In this document: one piece after another, positions 17,236 to 25,704 of the stretch
How the letters are laid out: each line of letters opens with the position of its first letter
Numbering within the stretch: the first letter of the stretch is position 1
Origin: Cronobacter sakazakii
GTDB lineage: Bacteria; Pseudomonadota; Gammaproteobacteria; Enterobacterales; Enterobacteriaceae
Direction: 5' to 3'
DNA: 64,000 nucleotides
NCBI RefSeq assembly: GCF_000982825.1
Contig: NZ_CP011047.1
Location: 2,728,001 to 2,792,000 of the forward strand
Notes under the pieces: generated by a model
What the model saw: only the letters and a program-made list of their open reading frames with translations
Told to the model about the DNA's origin: nothing
The model's database searches: none
Program-made: the position numbers and the translations under genes

Positions 17236-19604
17236 GTCGTCGGGGGGTGATAATCAGCCTGCTGTGTGTCGTCTCTCCCGCCGTTTATGCGCTGGAAGGC
17301 GACGACGCGCTGCCGCCGCCGCCGGACGCGCAGGCCATTGACCGCCAGGCGGTGTTTCATCTGTCGGTGGTGGTCAACTATTACGATACCGGGCTGGTGG
17401 TGCCGGTAACGCGGCGCGGCGGCGCGATGTGGGTCTCGTCGGCCGATTTGCAGCGCGCCGGGCTGCCGGGCGATAAACTCCCGCAGGGCGAGGTTAACAT
17501 TGATGCGCTTCCGCAGGTGAAAAGCCGCTACGACAGCACCGGGCAGTGGCTGTTGCTGACGGTACCGACCGACTGGGTGCCCGCGCGTACCGTGGCGCTC
17601 GGCGAGCAGGAGCGACGGGTGCGCCCGCGCGCCAGCAACGGGGCGGTGCTCAATTACGATTTTTACGCCAGCGACACCAATCACGGTCTGCGTCAGGCGT
17701 CGCTCTGGCACGAGATGCGTCTGTTTGGCAATGCGGCCTCGTTTTCCACGACCGGGGCGTTACGGGAAGTGTTCCGCGGTTATCCGGGGCAGGATGAAGG
17801 CTATATGCGCTACGACACCGTGTTTAACAGCACCAACGATGACAGCGCCTGGAGCTGGTCGCTGGGCGATGTTATCAGCGACAGCCTGAGCTGGAGCAAC
17901 AGCGTGCGCATGGGCGGCATTTCGGTCGGTCGCGATTTCTCGCTGCGTCCCGATCTCATTACCTATCCGCTGCCCGCGTTCTCCGGCGAGGCGGCGGTGC
18001 CCACCACGGTAGACGTGTTTATCAACGGCTACCGCTCCGGCTCGACCGATCTCGCCCCCGGCCCCTTTACGCTCACCAATCTGCCTTATATTAACGGCTC
18101 GGGTGATGCGGTGCTGGTTACCACCGACGCCCTGGGCCGCCAGGTCTCCACTACGCTGCCGTTTTACGTGGCAAGCGAGCTGCTGAAACCGGGCTTAAGC
18201 GATGGCTCGTTCAGCGCGGGCGCGCTTCGCCGCAACTACGGCGTGAAAAATTTCGATTACGGCCCGGCGGCGGCAAGCGGCTCCTGGCGCTACGGGATGA
18301 CGGATTTCTGGACGCTGGAAACCCACGGCGAAGCGGCGGAAAAGCTCAAGCTCGGCGGCGTCGGGTCGCTGGTGAAGCTCGGCCGCTTCGGTGTGGTCAA
18401 CGGCGCGGGAAGCTGGAGCAAGATGCGCGATAACAGCGGCCAGCAGTGGAACTGGGGCTATCAGTACAACACGGCGGGTTTCAGCATTTCTACCCAGCAG
18501 ACCCGCCGCACGCGCGGGTTCGGCAACCTGGCGCTCTACGATCAGCCCGTGCGCTACGATCAGTATCAGGAGCCTATCATCACCTTAAGCCGCTCCAGCG
18601 CCCAGTATGCGCTGACGCTTAATATGGGCGCGGCGGGCAGCGTCGGCGCGGCCTGGATTGACGTGCAGTCCTTTAACCGCGACCACACCCGGTTGCTGAA
18701 CCTCTCGTGGAATAAAACGCTGTGGAACAGCAGCCTTTATCTGGCCGCGAGCCACGATTATGAAGGGCGCGACTGGACGTTCGCGCTCTCGCTGCAAATC
18801 CCGCTCGGCGAGCAGAGCTCGGTGGCGCTCAGTGCCGAGACCACGCCGGAGAGCGGCTCAACCCAGCGCGTTAACTTCAACCAGGCGATGCCAAGCGACG
18901 GCGGATTCAGCTGGAACCTCGCTTACGCCAGGCAGTCGCGCGATGACAACTATCAGCAGGCGACGCTCGGCTGGCGCAACAACCACATTGAGACGCAGGG
19001 CGGGATCTACGGCCAGACGAAAAACCTCACGCGCTGGGCTGAGGCCACCGGGTCTGTGGTGACGATGGACGGTGAACTGTTTGCGGCAAACCAAATCAAC
19101 GACGCCTTCGCGGTGGTCAGCACTGACGGCCAGCCGGGTGTAACGGTGAACTTTGAAAACCAGCCGGTCGGGGAGACCGACGAGGAAGGCTATCTGCTGG
19201 TCAGCGGCGTAACGTCCTATTACCCGGCCACCTACAGCATCGACGCGCTGAATCTGCCTGCCGATACCCGCATCCGTGATACCGAACGGCGCATCGCGCT
19301 GCGGCGTAACAGCGGTTATCTGGTGACCTTCCCGATGGAGCAGGAGCGGGTGGCGAGCGTGATTTTGCATGACGAAAACGACCAGCCGCTGCCGGTATCA
19401 AGCCAGGTGTTTCGTGATGATCGCCCCACTGCGGTGGTGGGGTACGACGGTATCGCCTGGCTTGAGGATATTGGCGGGGTGAACCCGCTGCGCGTCACAA
19501 AACCCGATGGCAGCACTTGCCGCGTCACGCTGACGGTGAGCTCGTCACGCTCGCATCGTCTGGAAACCTATGGTCCGCTCATTTGTCGCGAGGGTACGCC
19601 ATGA
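17214..19604 (+). CDS. Outer-membrane fimbrial usher (CsuD-like)
   Basis: The 796-residue usher has a signal peptide (1-26, …VSPAVYA), an N-terminal chaperone-binding domain, a central beta-barrel with the family motif VDVFINGYRSGSTDLAPGPF near residue 265, a plug region and a C-terminal domain ending with two conserved Cys (about 771 and 792). It assembles and secretes the pilus. GAGGGGAC precedes the ATG inside the chaperone gene. The stop overlaps the ATG of the tip gene (ATGA). I see no frame break. Confidence 0.9.
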   Translation: MAGRRPVSRRGVIISLLCVVSPAVYALEGDDALPPPPDAQAIDRQAVFHLSVVVNYYDTGLVVPVTRRGGAMWVSSADLQRAGLPGDKLPQGEVNIDALPQVKSRYDSTGQWLLLTVPTDWVPARTVALGEQERRVRPRASNGAVLNYDFYASDTNHGLRQASLWHEMRLFGNAASFSTTGALREVFRGYPGQDEGYMRYDTVFNSTNDDSAWSWSLGDVISDSLSWSNSVRMGGISVGRDFSLRPDLITYPLPAFSGEAAVPTTVDVFINGYRSGSTDLAPGPFTLTNLPYINGSGDAVLVTTDALGRQVSTTLPFYVASELLKPGLSDGSFSAGALRRNYGVKNFDYGPAAASGSWRYGMTDFWTLETHGEAAEKLKLGGVGSLVKLGRFGVVNGAGSWSKMRDNSGQQWNWGYQYNTAGFSISTQQTRRTRGFGNLALYDQPVRYDQYQEPIITLSRSSAQYALTLNMGAAGSVGAAWIDVQSFNRDHTRLLNLSWNKTLWNSSLYLAASHDYEGRDWTFALSLQIPLGEQSSVALSAETTPESGSTQRVNFNQAMPSDGGFSWNLAYARQSRDDNYQQATLGWRNNHIETQGGIYGQTKNLTRWAEATGSVVTMDGELFAANQINDAFAVVSTDGQPGVTVNFENQPVGETDEEGYLLVSGVTSYYPATYSIDALNLPADTRIRDTERRIALRRNSGYLVTFPMEQERVASVILHDENDQPLPVSSQVFRDDRPTAVVGYDGIAWLEDIGGVNPLRVTKPDGSTCRVTLTVSSSRSHRLETYGPLICREGTP

Positions 19605-20553
19605 TTCGTCTGCTGCTGATGATTCTCCTTGTTGTGGCAAGCCTGCCTGCGCTGGCGGATTGTCGCGTCAGCGGCACCGGCGCAGCCTACGGCAGCCAGA
19701 CGTCATTTGTGATTAACAGCACCGTCCAGACCACAACGGCGACGCTGACGCTGGACTGCGACTCGGTGTTGAACGTGCTCAATAATGACTTCGTGACCCT
19801 GACGCTGACCGGCGCTACCACAACCGCCGGCACCCGCGCCACGCTCGGGCGTAGCGGTGATACCACCGACCGCATTCCCGTTCAGGTTTGCGCCCAGAGC
19901 GGCTGCCCGTCCGGCAGTGAGCTTGCCATTAACGGCAGCTACCGCTGGACCGGGCAGTCGCTTCTGAATCTCTTAACCAGTAAACGTTACACCTTCCCGA
20001 TCTATATCCGCACGTTACAAGGGCAGAACGTCGCGGCGGGTGCCTATCAGGTGACGCTCAATTTCAGCGTGAACTACAGCATCTGCGCGGTCGGCATTGC
20101 GGTCTGCCTGACGCCGCAGAACGGCACGTCAACCTTCACAAGCCTGGTGACGCTCACCGTCACCAACGATTGCAGTACGATCACCGCGCCGAATCTGAAT
20201 TTCGCCAGCGCGCCGCTGGTGAAAGACTTCGCGCCGGTGTCGCAAACCATCGCCATCACCTGCACCAAAGGCAGCACCTATACCGTTGGCATCAATAACG
20301 GCAACTATGCCGTAGGCAGCGTGCGCAATATGGCGAGCGGCACTAACCGTCTCAGCTATGAGATTTATAAAGGCAGCACCGCGAACCGCTGGGGCGTCAG
20401 CGGCACCGAACGCTGGGCCAGCGACACGCCCACGAGGTCAGCAGCGATGGCCTGCTGAAATCCTATCAATACACGGCGCGTATCCTTGCGACCCAGAACA
20501 CGCCGCCCGCAGGCAGTTACACCGATACGCTGGTGGTGGACGTGGCGTTCTGA
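19601..20553 (+). pseudogene. Two-domain spore-coat-U tip adhesin (CsuE-like), frameshifted near its C-terminus
   Basis: The frame opens with a signal peptide (MIRLLLMILL…LPALA) and has two spore-coat-U domains, about residues 20-160 and 165-317, like the CsuE tip adhesin. As sequenced it stops at 20458 after 285 residues. The frame that continues the family (DGLLKSYQYTARIL…, then GSYTDTLVVDVAF) is one base out of register and ends at 20553. One base appears to be missing between about 20425 and 20440 (GACACGCCCACGAGG), where GACACGGCCACCGAGG-like sequence would restore a 317-residue protein. The lost segment contains the last strands of the second domain, so the truncated product probably cannot join the pilus. 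It could also be a sequencing error. Confidence 0.75.
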
Positions 20554-20592
20554 GTCCGCCGCCGACTAACGCAAATTTCCTTTACACTACGA

Positions 20593-20619
20593 TAAAGTTC
20601 CCCCAGGCCATGCCGATAA
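20593..20619 (+). promoter_or_regulatory. Sigma-28 (FliA) promoter of tar
   Basis: TAAAGTTC, 11 bases, GCCGATAA. It matches the FliA consensus at 15 of 16 fixed positions with the correct spacing and lies 30 bp before the tar ATG, after the end of the fimbrial operon. Confidence 0.85.
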
Positions 20620-20649
20620 CCCCTTCAGGAACCAGAAGGAAGGTGTCGC

Positions 20650-22320
20650 ATGTTGAATCGTATCCGCGTTGTCTCACTGTTGATGATGGTGCTGGTGGTC
20701 TTCGCACTGCTGCAATTCATTTCCGGTGGGATGTTTTTTTCGTCACTGAATGAAAACCAGCAAAGTTTCGCCGCGTCGCACCAGCTGCGACTGCAACAGG
20801 CGCAGCTCAACCAGTCGTGGAACCTGCTGCTGCAGACCCGCATCAACTTAAGCCGCTCAGCGGCGCGGATGATGATGAATGCGAACAACCAGCAGAGCAG
20901 CGCGAAAACCGATCTGCTCAACACGGCGAAAAAAGTGCTGGCTGAAGCGGATACCCACTTTAACGCCTTTAAAGCCGTGACGGTGGATGTAGCGGAGATT
21001 AACGCCGCCGCGGGCGACGTCGAGCAGAGCTATCGTGATTACTACCAGGCACTGAGCGAACTGGTGCAGTACCTGGAAACCGGCAACATGGACGCCTACT
21101 TCGCGCAGGCGACGCAGGGCAAACAGAACGCGCTGGAAAAAGCCGTTATGCGCTATGACGACGTCAACGTGCGTCTGGCACAGCAGGCCTGGGACGAGAG
21201 CCGTAGCGATTTCCGTGTGGCCCAGTGGCAGACCGGCATTCTGGCGGTTCTGGTGGTGCTGGTTATCGCGCTGGTGTGGTACGGCATCCGTCACGTTCTG
21301 CTCAAACCGCTGGCAGGGGTTATCCACCATATTCGCGAGATTGCGGGCGGCAACCTAACCGAAACCATTACGGTTACCGGGCGTAACGAGATGACGGAGC
21401 TTTCCGCGAGCGTTCAGCATATGCAACAGGCGCTGATCCAGACGGTAAGCACCGTGCGTGAAGGCACCGATGCGATTTACAGCGGCACCAGCGAAATCGC
21501 CGCGGGCAATACCGATCTCTCTTCACGTACCGAAGAGCAGGCGTCCGCGCTGGAGCAGACCGCCGCCAGTATGGAAGAGCTGACCGCGACGGTGAAACAG
21601 AACGCCGAAAACGCCCGTCAGGCATCGCAGCTGGCACTGAGCGCGTCGGAAACCGCGCAGCGCGGCGGCAAAGTGGTGGATGGCGTGGTTAACACCATGC
21701 ATGACATCGCCGCCAGCTCGAAAAAGATTTCAGACATTACCAGCGTCATTGATGGCATCGCCTTCCAGACCAACATTCTGGCGCTGAACGCCGCCGTAGA
21801 AGCGGCGCGGGCAGGGGAGCAGGGCCGCGGGTTCGCGGTGGTGGCAGGCGAAGTGCGCAACCTCGCGAGCCGCAGCGCTCAGGCGGCCAAAGAGATTAAG
21901 GCGCTGATTGAAGATTCCGTTTCGCGCGTCGATTCCGGCTCCGTGCTGGTAGAAAGCGCGGGCGAAACGATGCAGGAGATTGTCGGGGCAGTTACGCGCG
22001 TCACCGACATTATGGGCGAGATAGCCTCTGCGTCCGATGAACAGAGCCGCGGCATCGATCAGGTGGCGCTGGCGGTTTCCGAAATGGATCGCGTGACGCA
22101 GCAAAACGCCTCGCTGGTGCAGCAGTCCGCCGCTGCCGCGAGCGCGCTGGAAGACCAGGCAAGCCGCCTGTCGCAGGCGGTCGCCGCCTTCCGTCTCGCG
22201 GCATCGCGTGCCAGCGTCCCGCGCAGCGTCCCGGCAACGGTGCCCGCGAGAACAGACCACGCGCCGATCGTACCGGCTAAACCTGCTGTCGCAGGCCAGG
22301 ATAACTGGGAAACATTCTGA
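20650..22320 (+). CDS. tar: Methyl-accepting chemotaxis protein, Tar-type aspartate receptor
   Basis: The 556-residue receptor has two membrane helices (about 7-30 and 194-215), a four-helix periplasmic sensor, a HAMP domain and a signalling domain with the invariant hairpin VIDGIAFQTNILALNAAVEAARAG region. The aspartate-binding residues of Tar are conserved: Arg64, Arg69 and Arg73, and the Thr of FAQATQG (Thr155, one position later than in E. coli). The C-terminal pentapeptide NWETF tethers CheR and CheB. AAGGAAGG precedes the ATG. It is cut off from cheW by the fimbrial operon but has its own FliA promoter. Maltose sensing through MalE is possible but not shown. Confidence 0.9.
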   Translation: MLNRIRVVSLLMMVLVVFALLQFISGGMFFSSLNENQQSFAASHQLRLQQAQLNQSWNLLLQTRINLSRSAARMMMNANNQQSSAKTDLLNTAKKVLAEADTHFNAFKAVTVDVAEINAAAGDVEQSYRDYYQALSELVQYLETGNMDAYFAQATQGKQNALEKAVMRYDDVNVRLAQQAWDESRSDFRVAQWQTGILAVLVVLVIALVWYGIRHVLLKPLAGVIHHIREIAGGNLTETITVTGRNEMTELSASVQHMQQALIQTVSTVREGTDAIYSGTSEIAAGNTDLSSRTEEQASALEQTAASMEELTATVKQNAENARQASQLALSASETAQRGGKVVDGVVNTMHDIAASSKKISDITSVIDGIAFQTNILALNAAVEAARAGEQGRGFAVVAGEVRNLASRSAQAAKEIKALIEDSVSRVDSGSVLVESAGETMQEIVGAVTRVTDIMGEIASASDEQSRGIDQVALAVSEMDRVTQQNASLVQQSAAAASALEDQASRLSQAVAAFRLAASRASVPRSVPATVPARTDHAPIVPAKPAVAGQDNWETF

Positions 22321-22600
22321 ACAGATTCCGGCGTATGACCGGCTAAGGAAGCAGGCATGTTGTACCAAAGGGGAACGCTGTCGGAAGGGTTTTTGGGAAA
22401 AGCGCGCGGCGCGAAAGCATGGGACGTACTGCACAGCTCGTCCATGCAAACGAACAGAGTCGGATGCGTGATCCACGGCGCGTCCGAGAAGAAAAACGTT
22501 TCAGTCTTAAACCTTGAACACGGCTTTTGTAAGCGTAACAAGATGGCCGCACCCCCATAAGGGGTGCCAGTAACACTCTGACTGTGAAGAAGAAGGCAAC
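22321..22600 (+). other. 280-bp gap between tar and cheR, where E. coli has tap
   Basis: No receptor remnant is recognisable. A 67-codon frame at 22357-22560 has a fair Shine-Dalgarno (AAGGA seven bases from ATG), but its product resembles nothing that I know and the opposite strand is also open, so I do not call it. A GCACCCC/GGGGTGC stem with loop CATAA lies at 22549-22567, without a T-run; it may stabilise or attenuate the mRNA before cheR. Confidence 0.5.
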
Positions 22601-23467
22601 ATGACATCATCCATGCCTGCTGGGCAAACGTCATTATTAGTACAAATGACACAGCGCCTTGCGCTGTCCGACACCCACTTCCGTCGGATATGTCAATTGA
22701 TATACCAGCGCGCCGGGATCGTGCTGGCCGAACATAAGCGGGACATGGTTTACAACCGTCTGGTTCGTCGTCTGCGCACGCTCGGGCTGGATGATTTCGG
22801 ACGCTATCTCAGCATGCTGGAGGCCAATGCCAACAGCGCCGAGTGGCAGGCGTTTATCAACTCGCTGACCACCAACCTGACGGCGTTTTTCCGCGAGGCG
22901 CACCACTTCCCGGTGCTGGCGGAGCACGCGCGTAAGCGTTCGGGCGAGTACCGCGTCTGGAGCGCCGCGGCGTCGACGGGCGAGGAGCCTTACTCCATCG
23001 CCATTACGCTTGCCGATACGCTCGGCACCGCGCCTGGCCGCTGGAAAGTCTACGGCACGGATATCGATACCGAAGTGCTGCAAAAAGCACAGAGCGGAAT
23101 TTACCGGCAGGAGGAGCTGAAAACCCTCTCGCCGCAGCAGATGCAACGCTATTTTATGCGCGGCACCGGGCCTCACCAGGGGCTGGTGCGCGTGCGTAAC
23201 GAACTGGCGAACCAGATTGAGTTCGCCTCGCTGAACCTGCTTGATAAGCAGTACAACGTACCGGGGCCATTTGACGCGATTTTCTGCCGCAACGTGATGA
23301 TTTATTTCGATAAAGAAACACAGCAGGAGATCCTCAAACGCTTTGTTCCGCTGCTGAAGCCAGGCGGTCTGCTGTTTGCAGGCCACTCGGAAAACTTCAG
23401 TAACCTCAGTCGGGAGTTCTCGCTGCGCGGTCAGACGGTGTATGCCCTGAGTAAGGAAAAAGAATGA
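22601..23467 (+). CDS. cheR: Chemotaxis methyltransferase CheR
   Basis: CheR methylates receptor glutamates with S-adenosylmethionine. The 288 residues match E. coli CheR (286): an N-terminal helical domain to about residue 85, then the methyltransferase domain with the SAM-binding SAAASTGEEPYSIA and the ICRNVMIYF-type motif FCRNVMIYFDK. It should bind the NWETF tail of the Tar encoded upstream. GAAGAAGGCAAC precedes the ATG; the end overlaps cheB by four bases. Confidence 0.97.
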   Translation: MTSSMPAGQTSLLVQMTQRLALSDTHFRRICQLIYQRAGIVLAEHKRDMVYNRLVRRLRTLGLDDFGRYLSMLEANANSAEWQAFINSLTTNLTAFFREAHHFPVLAEHARKRSGEYRVWSAAASTGEEPYSIAITLADTLGTAPGRWKVYGTDIDTEVLQKAQSGIYRQEELKTLSPQQMQRYFMRGTGPHQGLVRVRNELANQIEFASLNLLDKQYNVPGPFDAIFCRNVMIYFDKETQQEILKRFVPLLKPGGLLFAGHSENFSNLSREFSLRGQTVYALSKEKE

Positions 23468-24513
23468 GTAAAATCAGAGTGTTGTCAGTAGATGATTCGG
23501 CGCTGATGCGTCAAATCATGACCGAAATTATCAACAGCCACAGCGATATGGAGATGGTGGCGACGGCGCCGGACCCGCTGGTGGCGCGCGATCTGATTAA
23601 GCAGTTCAACCCGGATGTCTTAACGCTGGATGTTGAAATGCCGCGCATGGATGGCCTCGATTTCCTGGAAAAACTGATGCGTCTGCGTCCGATGCCGGTG
23701 GTCATGGTCTCTTCGCTGACGGGCAAAGGCTCTGAAGTGACGCTGCGCGCGCTGGAGCTGGGTGCGGTGGATTTCGTGACCAAGCCGCAGCTTGGCATTC
23801 GCGAAGGGATGCTGGCTTACAGCGAACTGATTGCCGATAAAGTGCGTACCGCCTCGCGTGCGCGGATTTCCGCCCGCCTGCCGGACGCGGTGCCGAAAAC
23901 GCTGAAAGCAGGCCCGCTGTTGAGTTCGGAAAAACTGATTGCCATTGGTGCCTCCACGGGCGGCACCGAAGCGATTCGCCATGTGCTCCAGCCGCTGCCG
24001 CTCTCAAGCCCGGCAGTACTGATTACCCAGCACATGCCGCCTGGATTTACCCGTTCTTTCGCCGAGCGACTGAACAAGCTGTGCCAGATTAGCGTGAAAG
24101 AAGCCGAAGACGGCGAGCGCGTGCTGCCGGGCCATGCCTATATCGCGCCAGGCGATAAGCATATGGAGCTCGCGCGCAGCGGCGCTAACTACCAGATAAA
24201 AATCCACGACGGGCCGCCGGTTAACCGGCACCGTCCGGCCGTGGATGTGTTGTTTCACTCCGTAGCCAAACATGCGGGGCGCAACGCGGTGGGCGTGATC
24301 CTCACCGGGATGGGCAACGATGGCGCGGCGGGAATGCTGGCGATGCACCAGGCGGGCGCCTGGACCATCGCTCAAAACGAAGCGAGTTGTGTGGTGTTCG
24401 GCATGCCGCGTGAGGCCATCAATATGGGTGGCGTCAGCGAAGTCGTCGATCTAAGCCAGGTCAGCCAGCAGATGCTGGCGAAAATCAGTGCCGGACAGGC
24501 AATACGTATTTAA
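23464..24513 (+). CDS. cheB: Chemotaxis response regulator, methylesterase CheB
   Basis: CheB removes methyl groups from receptors once phosphorylated by CheA. The 349-residue protein has a receiver domain with Asp56 (LTLDVEMPRMDG), a linker, and a C-terminal esterase whose catalytic Ser (AIGASTGGTEA), His (TQHMPPGFT) and Asp (GMGNDGAAGM) are all visible. It overlaps cheR (ATGA) and lies 17 bases before cheY. Confidence 0.97.
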   Translation: MSKIRVLSVDDSALMRQIMTEIINSHSDMEMVATAPDPLVARDLIKQFNPDVLTLDVEMPRMDGLDFLEKLMRLRPMPVVMVSSLTGKGSEVTLRALELGAVDFVTKPQLGIREGMLAYSELIADKVRTASRARISARLPDAVPKTLKAGPLLSSEKLIAIGASTGGTEAIRHVLQPLPLSSPAVLITQHMPPGFTRSFAERLNKLCQISVKEAEDGERVLPGHAYIAPGDKHMELARSGANYQIKIHDGPPVNRHRPAVDVLFHSVAKHAGRNAVGVILTGMGNDGAAGMLAMHQAGAWTIAQNEASCVVFGMPREAINMGGVSEVVDLSQVSQQMLAKISAGQAIRI

Positions 24514-24530
24514 CGAGGAGTACAGTTTTT

Positions 24531-24920
24531 ATGGCGGATAAAGATCTCAAGTTTCTGGTTGTGGATGATTTCTCCACCATGCGCCGCATTGTACGTAACC
24601 TGCTCAAAGAGCTGGGTTTTAACAACGTAGAAGAAGCGGAAGATGGTGTGGATGCCCTCAACAAACTGCAGACCGGCGGTTTCGGTTTCGTGATTTCCGA
24701 CTGGAACATGCCCAACATGGATGGTCTTGAGCTGCTCAAAACCATTCGCGCCGACGGTGCTATGGCGTCCATGCCGGTACTGATGGTGACGGCGGAAGCC
24801 AAGAAAGAGAACATCATCGCGGCAGCGCAGGCAGGCGCCAGCGGCTACGTGGTGAAACCGTTCACGGCGGCGACGCTTGAAGAAAAACTGAGCAAGATTT
24901 TCGAAAAACTCGGCATGTGA
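24531..24920 (+). CDS. cheY: Chemotaxis response regulator CheY
   Basis: CheY-P binds the flagellar switch and reverses rotation. The 129 residues equal E. coli CheY: acidic pair Asp12 and Asp13, phosphorylation site Asp57 (FVISDWNMPNMDG), Thr87 and Lys109. The AACGAGGAG box upstream is good. It lies between cheB and cheZ in one unit. Confidence 0.98.
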   Translation: MADKDLKFLVVDDFSTMRRIVRNLLKELGFNNVEEAEDGVDALNKLQTGGFGFVISDWNMPNMDGLELLKTIRADGAMASMPVLMVTAEAKKENIIAAAQAGASGYVVKPFTAATLEEKLSKIFEKLGM

Positions 24921-24930
24921 GGACAGGCAG

Positions 24931-25572
24931 ATGACGGCATCGATAAAACCGACTGACGAGCATTCGACTGGCGACATTATTGTCCGTATCGGCAGTCTTA
25001 CCCGCATGCTGCGTGACAGTCTGCGCGAGCTGGGGCTTGATCAGGCGATTGCGGAAGCGGCGGAAGCTATCCCGGACGCGCGCGACCGTCTGGATTACGT
25101 GGTGCAGATGACAGCGCAGGCCGCCGAACGCGCCCTGAACTGCGTCGAGGCTTCGCAGCCTCACCAGAACAAACTGGAAAGCGACGCGAAAGCGCTGAGC
25201 GGCCGCTGGGACGAATGGTTCGAAAACCCGATCGAACTGAGCGACGCGCGCGAACTCGTGACCGACACCCGCCAGTATCTGGCCGAGGTTCCGGACCATA
25301 CGAGCTTCACCAACGCCCAGCTTCTGGAAATCATGATGGCACAGGATTTCCAGGATCTGACCGGTCAGGTGATCAAGCGCATGATGGATGTTATCCAGGA
25401 GATTGAGCGCCAGCTTCTGATGGTGCTGCTGGAGAACATGCCGGAGCCGAACGCGCGCGCCAAGCGCCCGAACGACAGCCTGCTCAACGGCCCGCAGCTG
25501 GACGCCACCGCCGCAGGCGTCGTGGCAAGCCAGGATCAGGTCGACGACCTGCTCGACAGTCTGGGGTTCTGA
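24931..25572 (+). CDS. cheZ: CheY-P phosphatase CheZ
   Basis: CheZ speeds loss of phosphate from CheY. The 213 residues match E. coli CheZ (214). The catalytic motif QDFQDLTGQVIKR supplies Asp142 and Gln146 (143 and 147 in E. coli), and the C-terminal CheY-binding helix VDDLLDSLGF is intact. It is the last gene of tar-cheRBYZ and is followed by two hairpins. Confidence 0.97.
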   Translation: MTASIKPTDEHSTGDIIVRIGSLTRMLRDSLRELGLDQAIAEAAEAIPDARDRLDYVVQMTAQAAERALNCVEASQPHQNKLESDAKALSGRWDEWFENPIELSDARELVTDTRQYLAEVPDHTSFTNAQLLEIMMAQDFQDLTGQVIKRMMDVIQEIERQLLMVLLENMPEPNARAKRPNDSLLNGPQLDATAAGVVASQDQVDDLLDSLGF

Positions 25573-25582
25573 TCCCCGCTAA

Positions 25583-25600
25583 CCCTCCCTTCGGGGAGGG
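25583..25600 (+). terminator. First hairpin after cheZ
   Basis: CCCTCCC, TTCG loop, GGGAGGG. A tight stem with a UUCG-type loop, 10 bases after the cheZ stop, without an immediate T-run. Confidence 0.6.
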
Positions 25601-25604
25601 CAGT

Positions 25605-25643
25605 AAAGCGCGAAACAACCACCGGTTTTGCGCTTTTCTCTTC
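25605..25643 (+). terminator. Second hairpin after cheZ
   Basis: AAAGCGCGAAAC pairs with GTTTTGCGCTTT (one mismatch), followed by TCTCTT. Together with the first hairpin it probably ends the chemotaxis unit before flhB. Confidence 0.6.
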
Positions 25644-25704
25644 CCATTAGCTTTTCCCGCCTCTGGCATGCTAGCTGCGTAATAGTAGCTGCGAGAATCG
25701 AATC

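Noticed and set aside
22357..22560. A 67-codon open frame between tar and cheR
   Set aside because: The ribosome site is fair, but the product resembles nothing known and other frames are open too; kept only as an observation.
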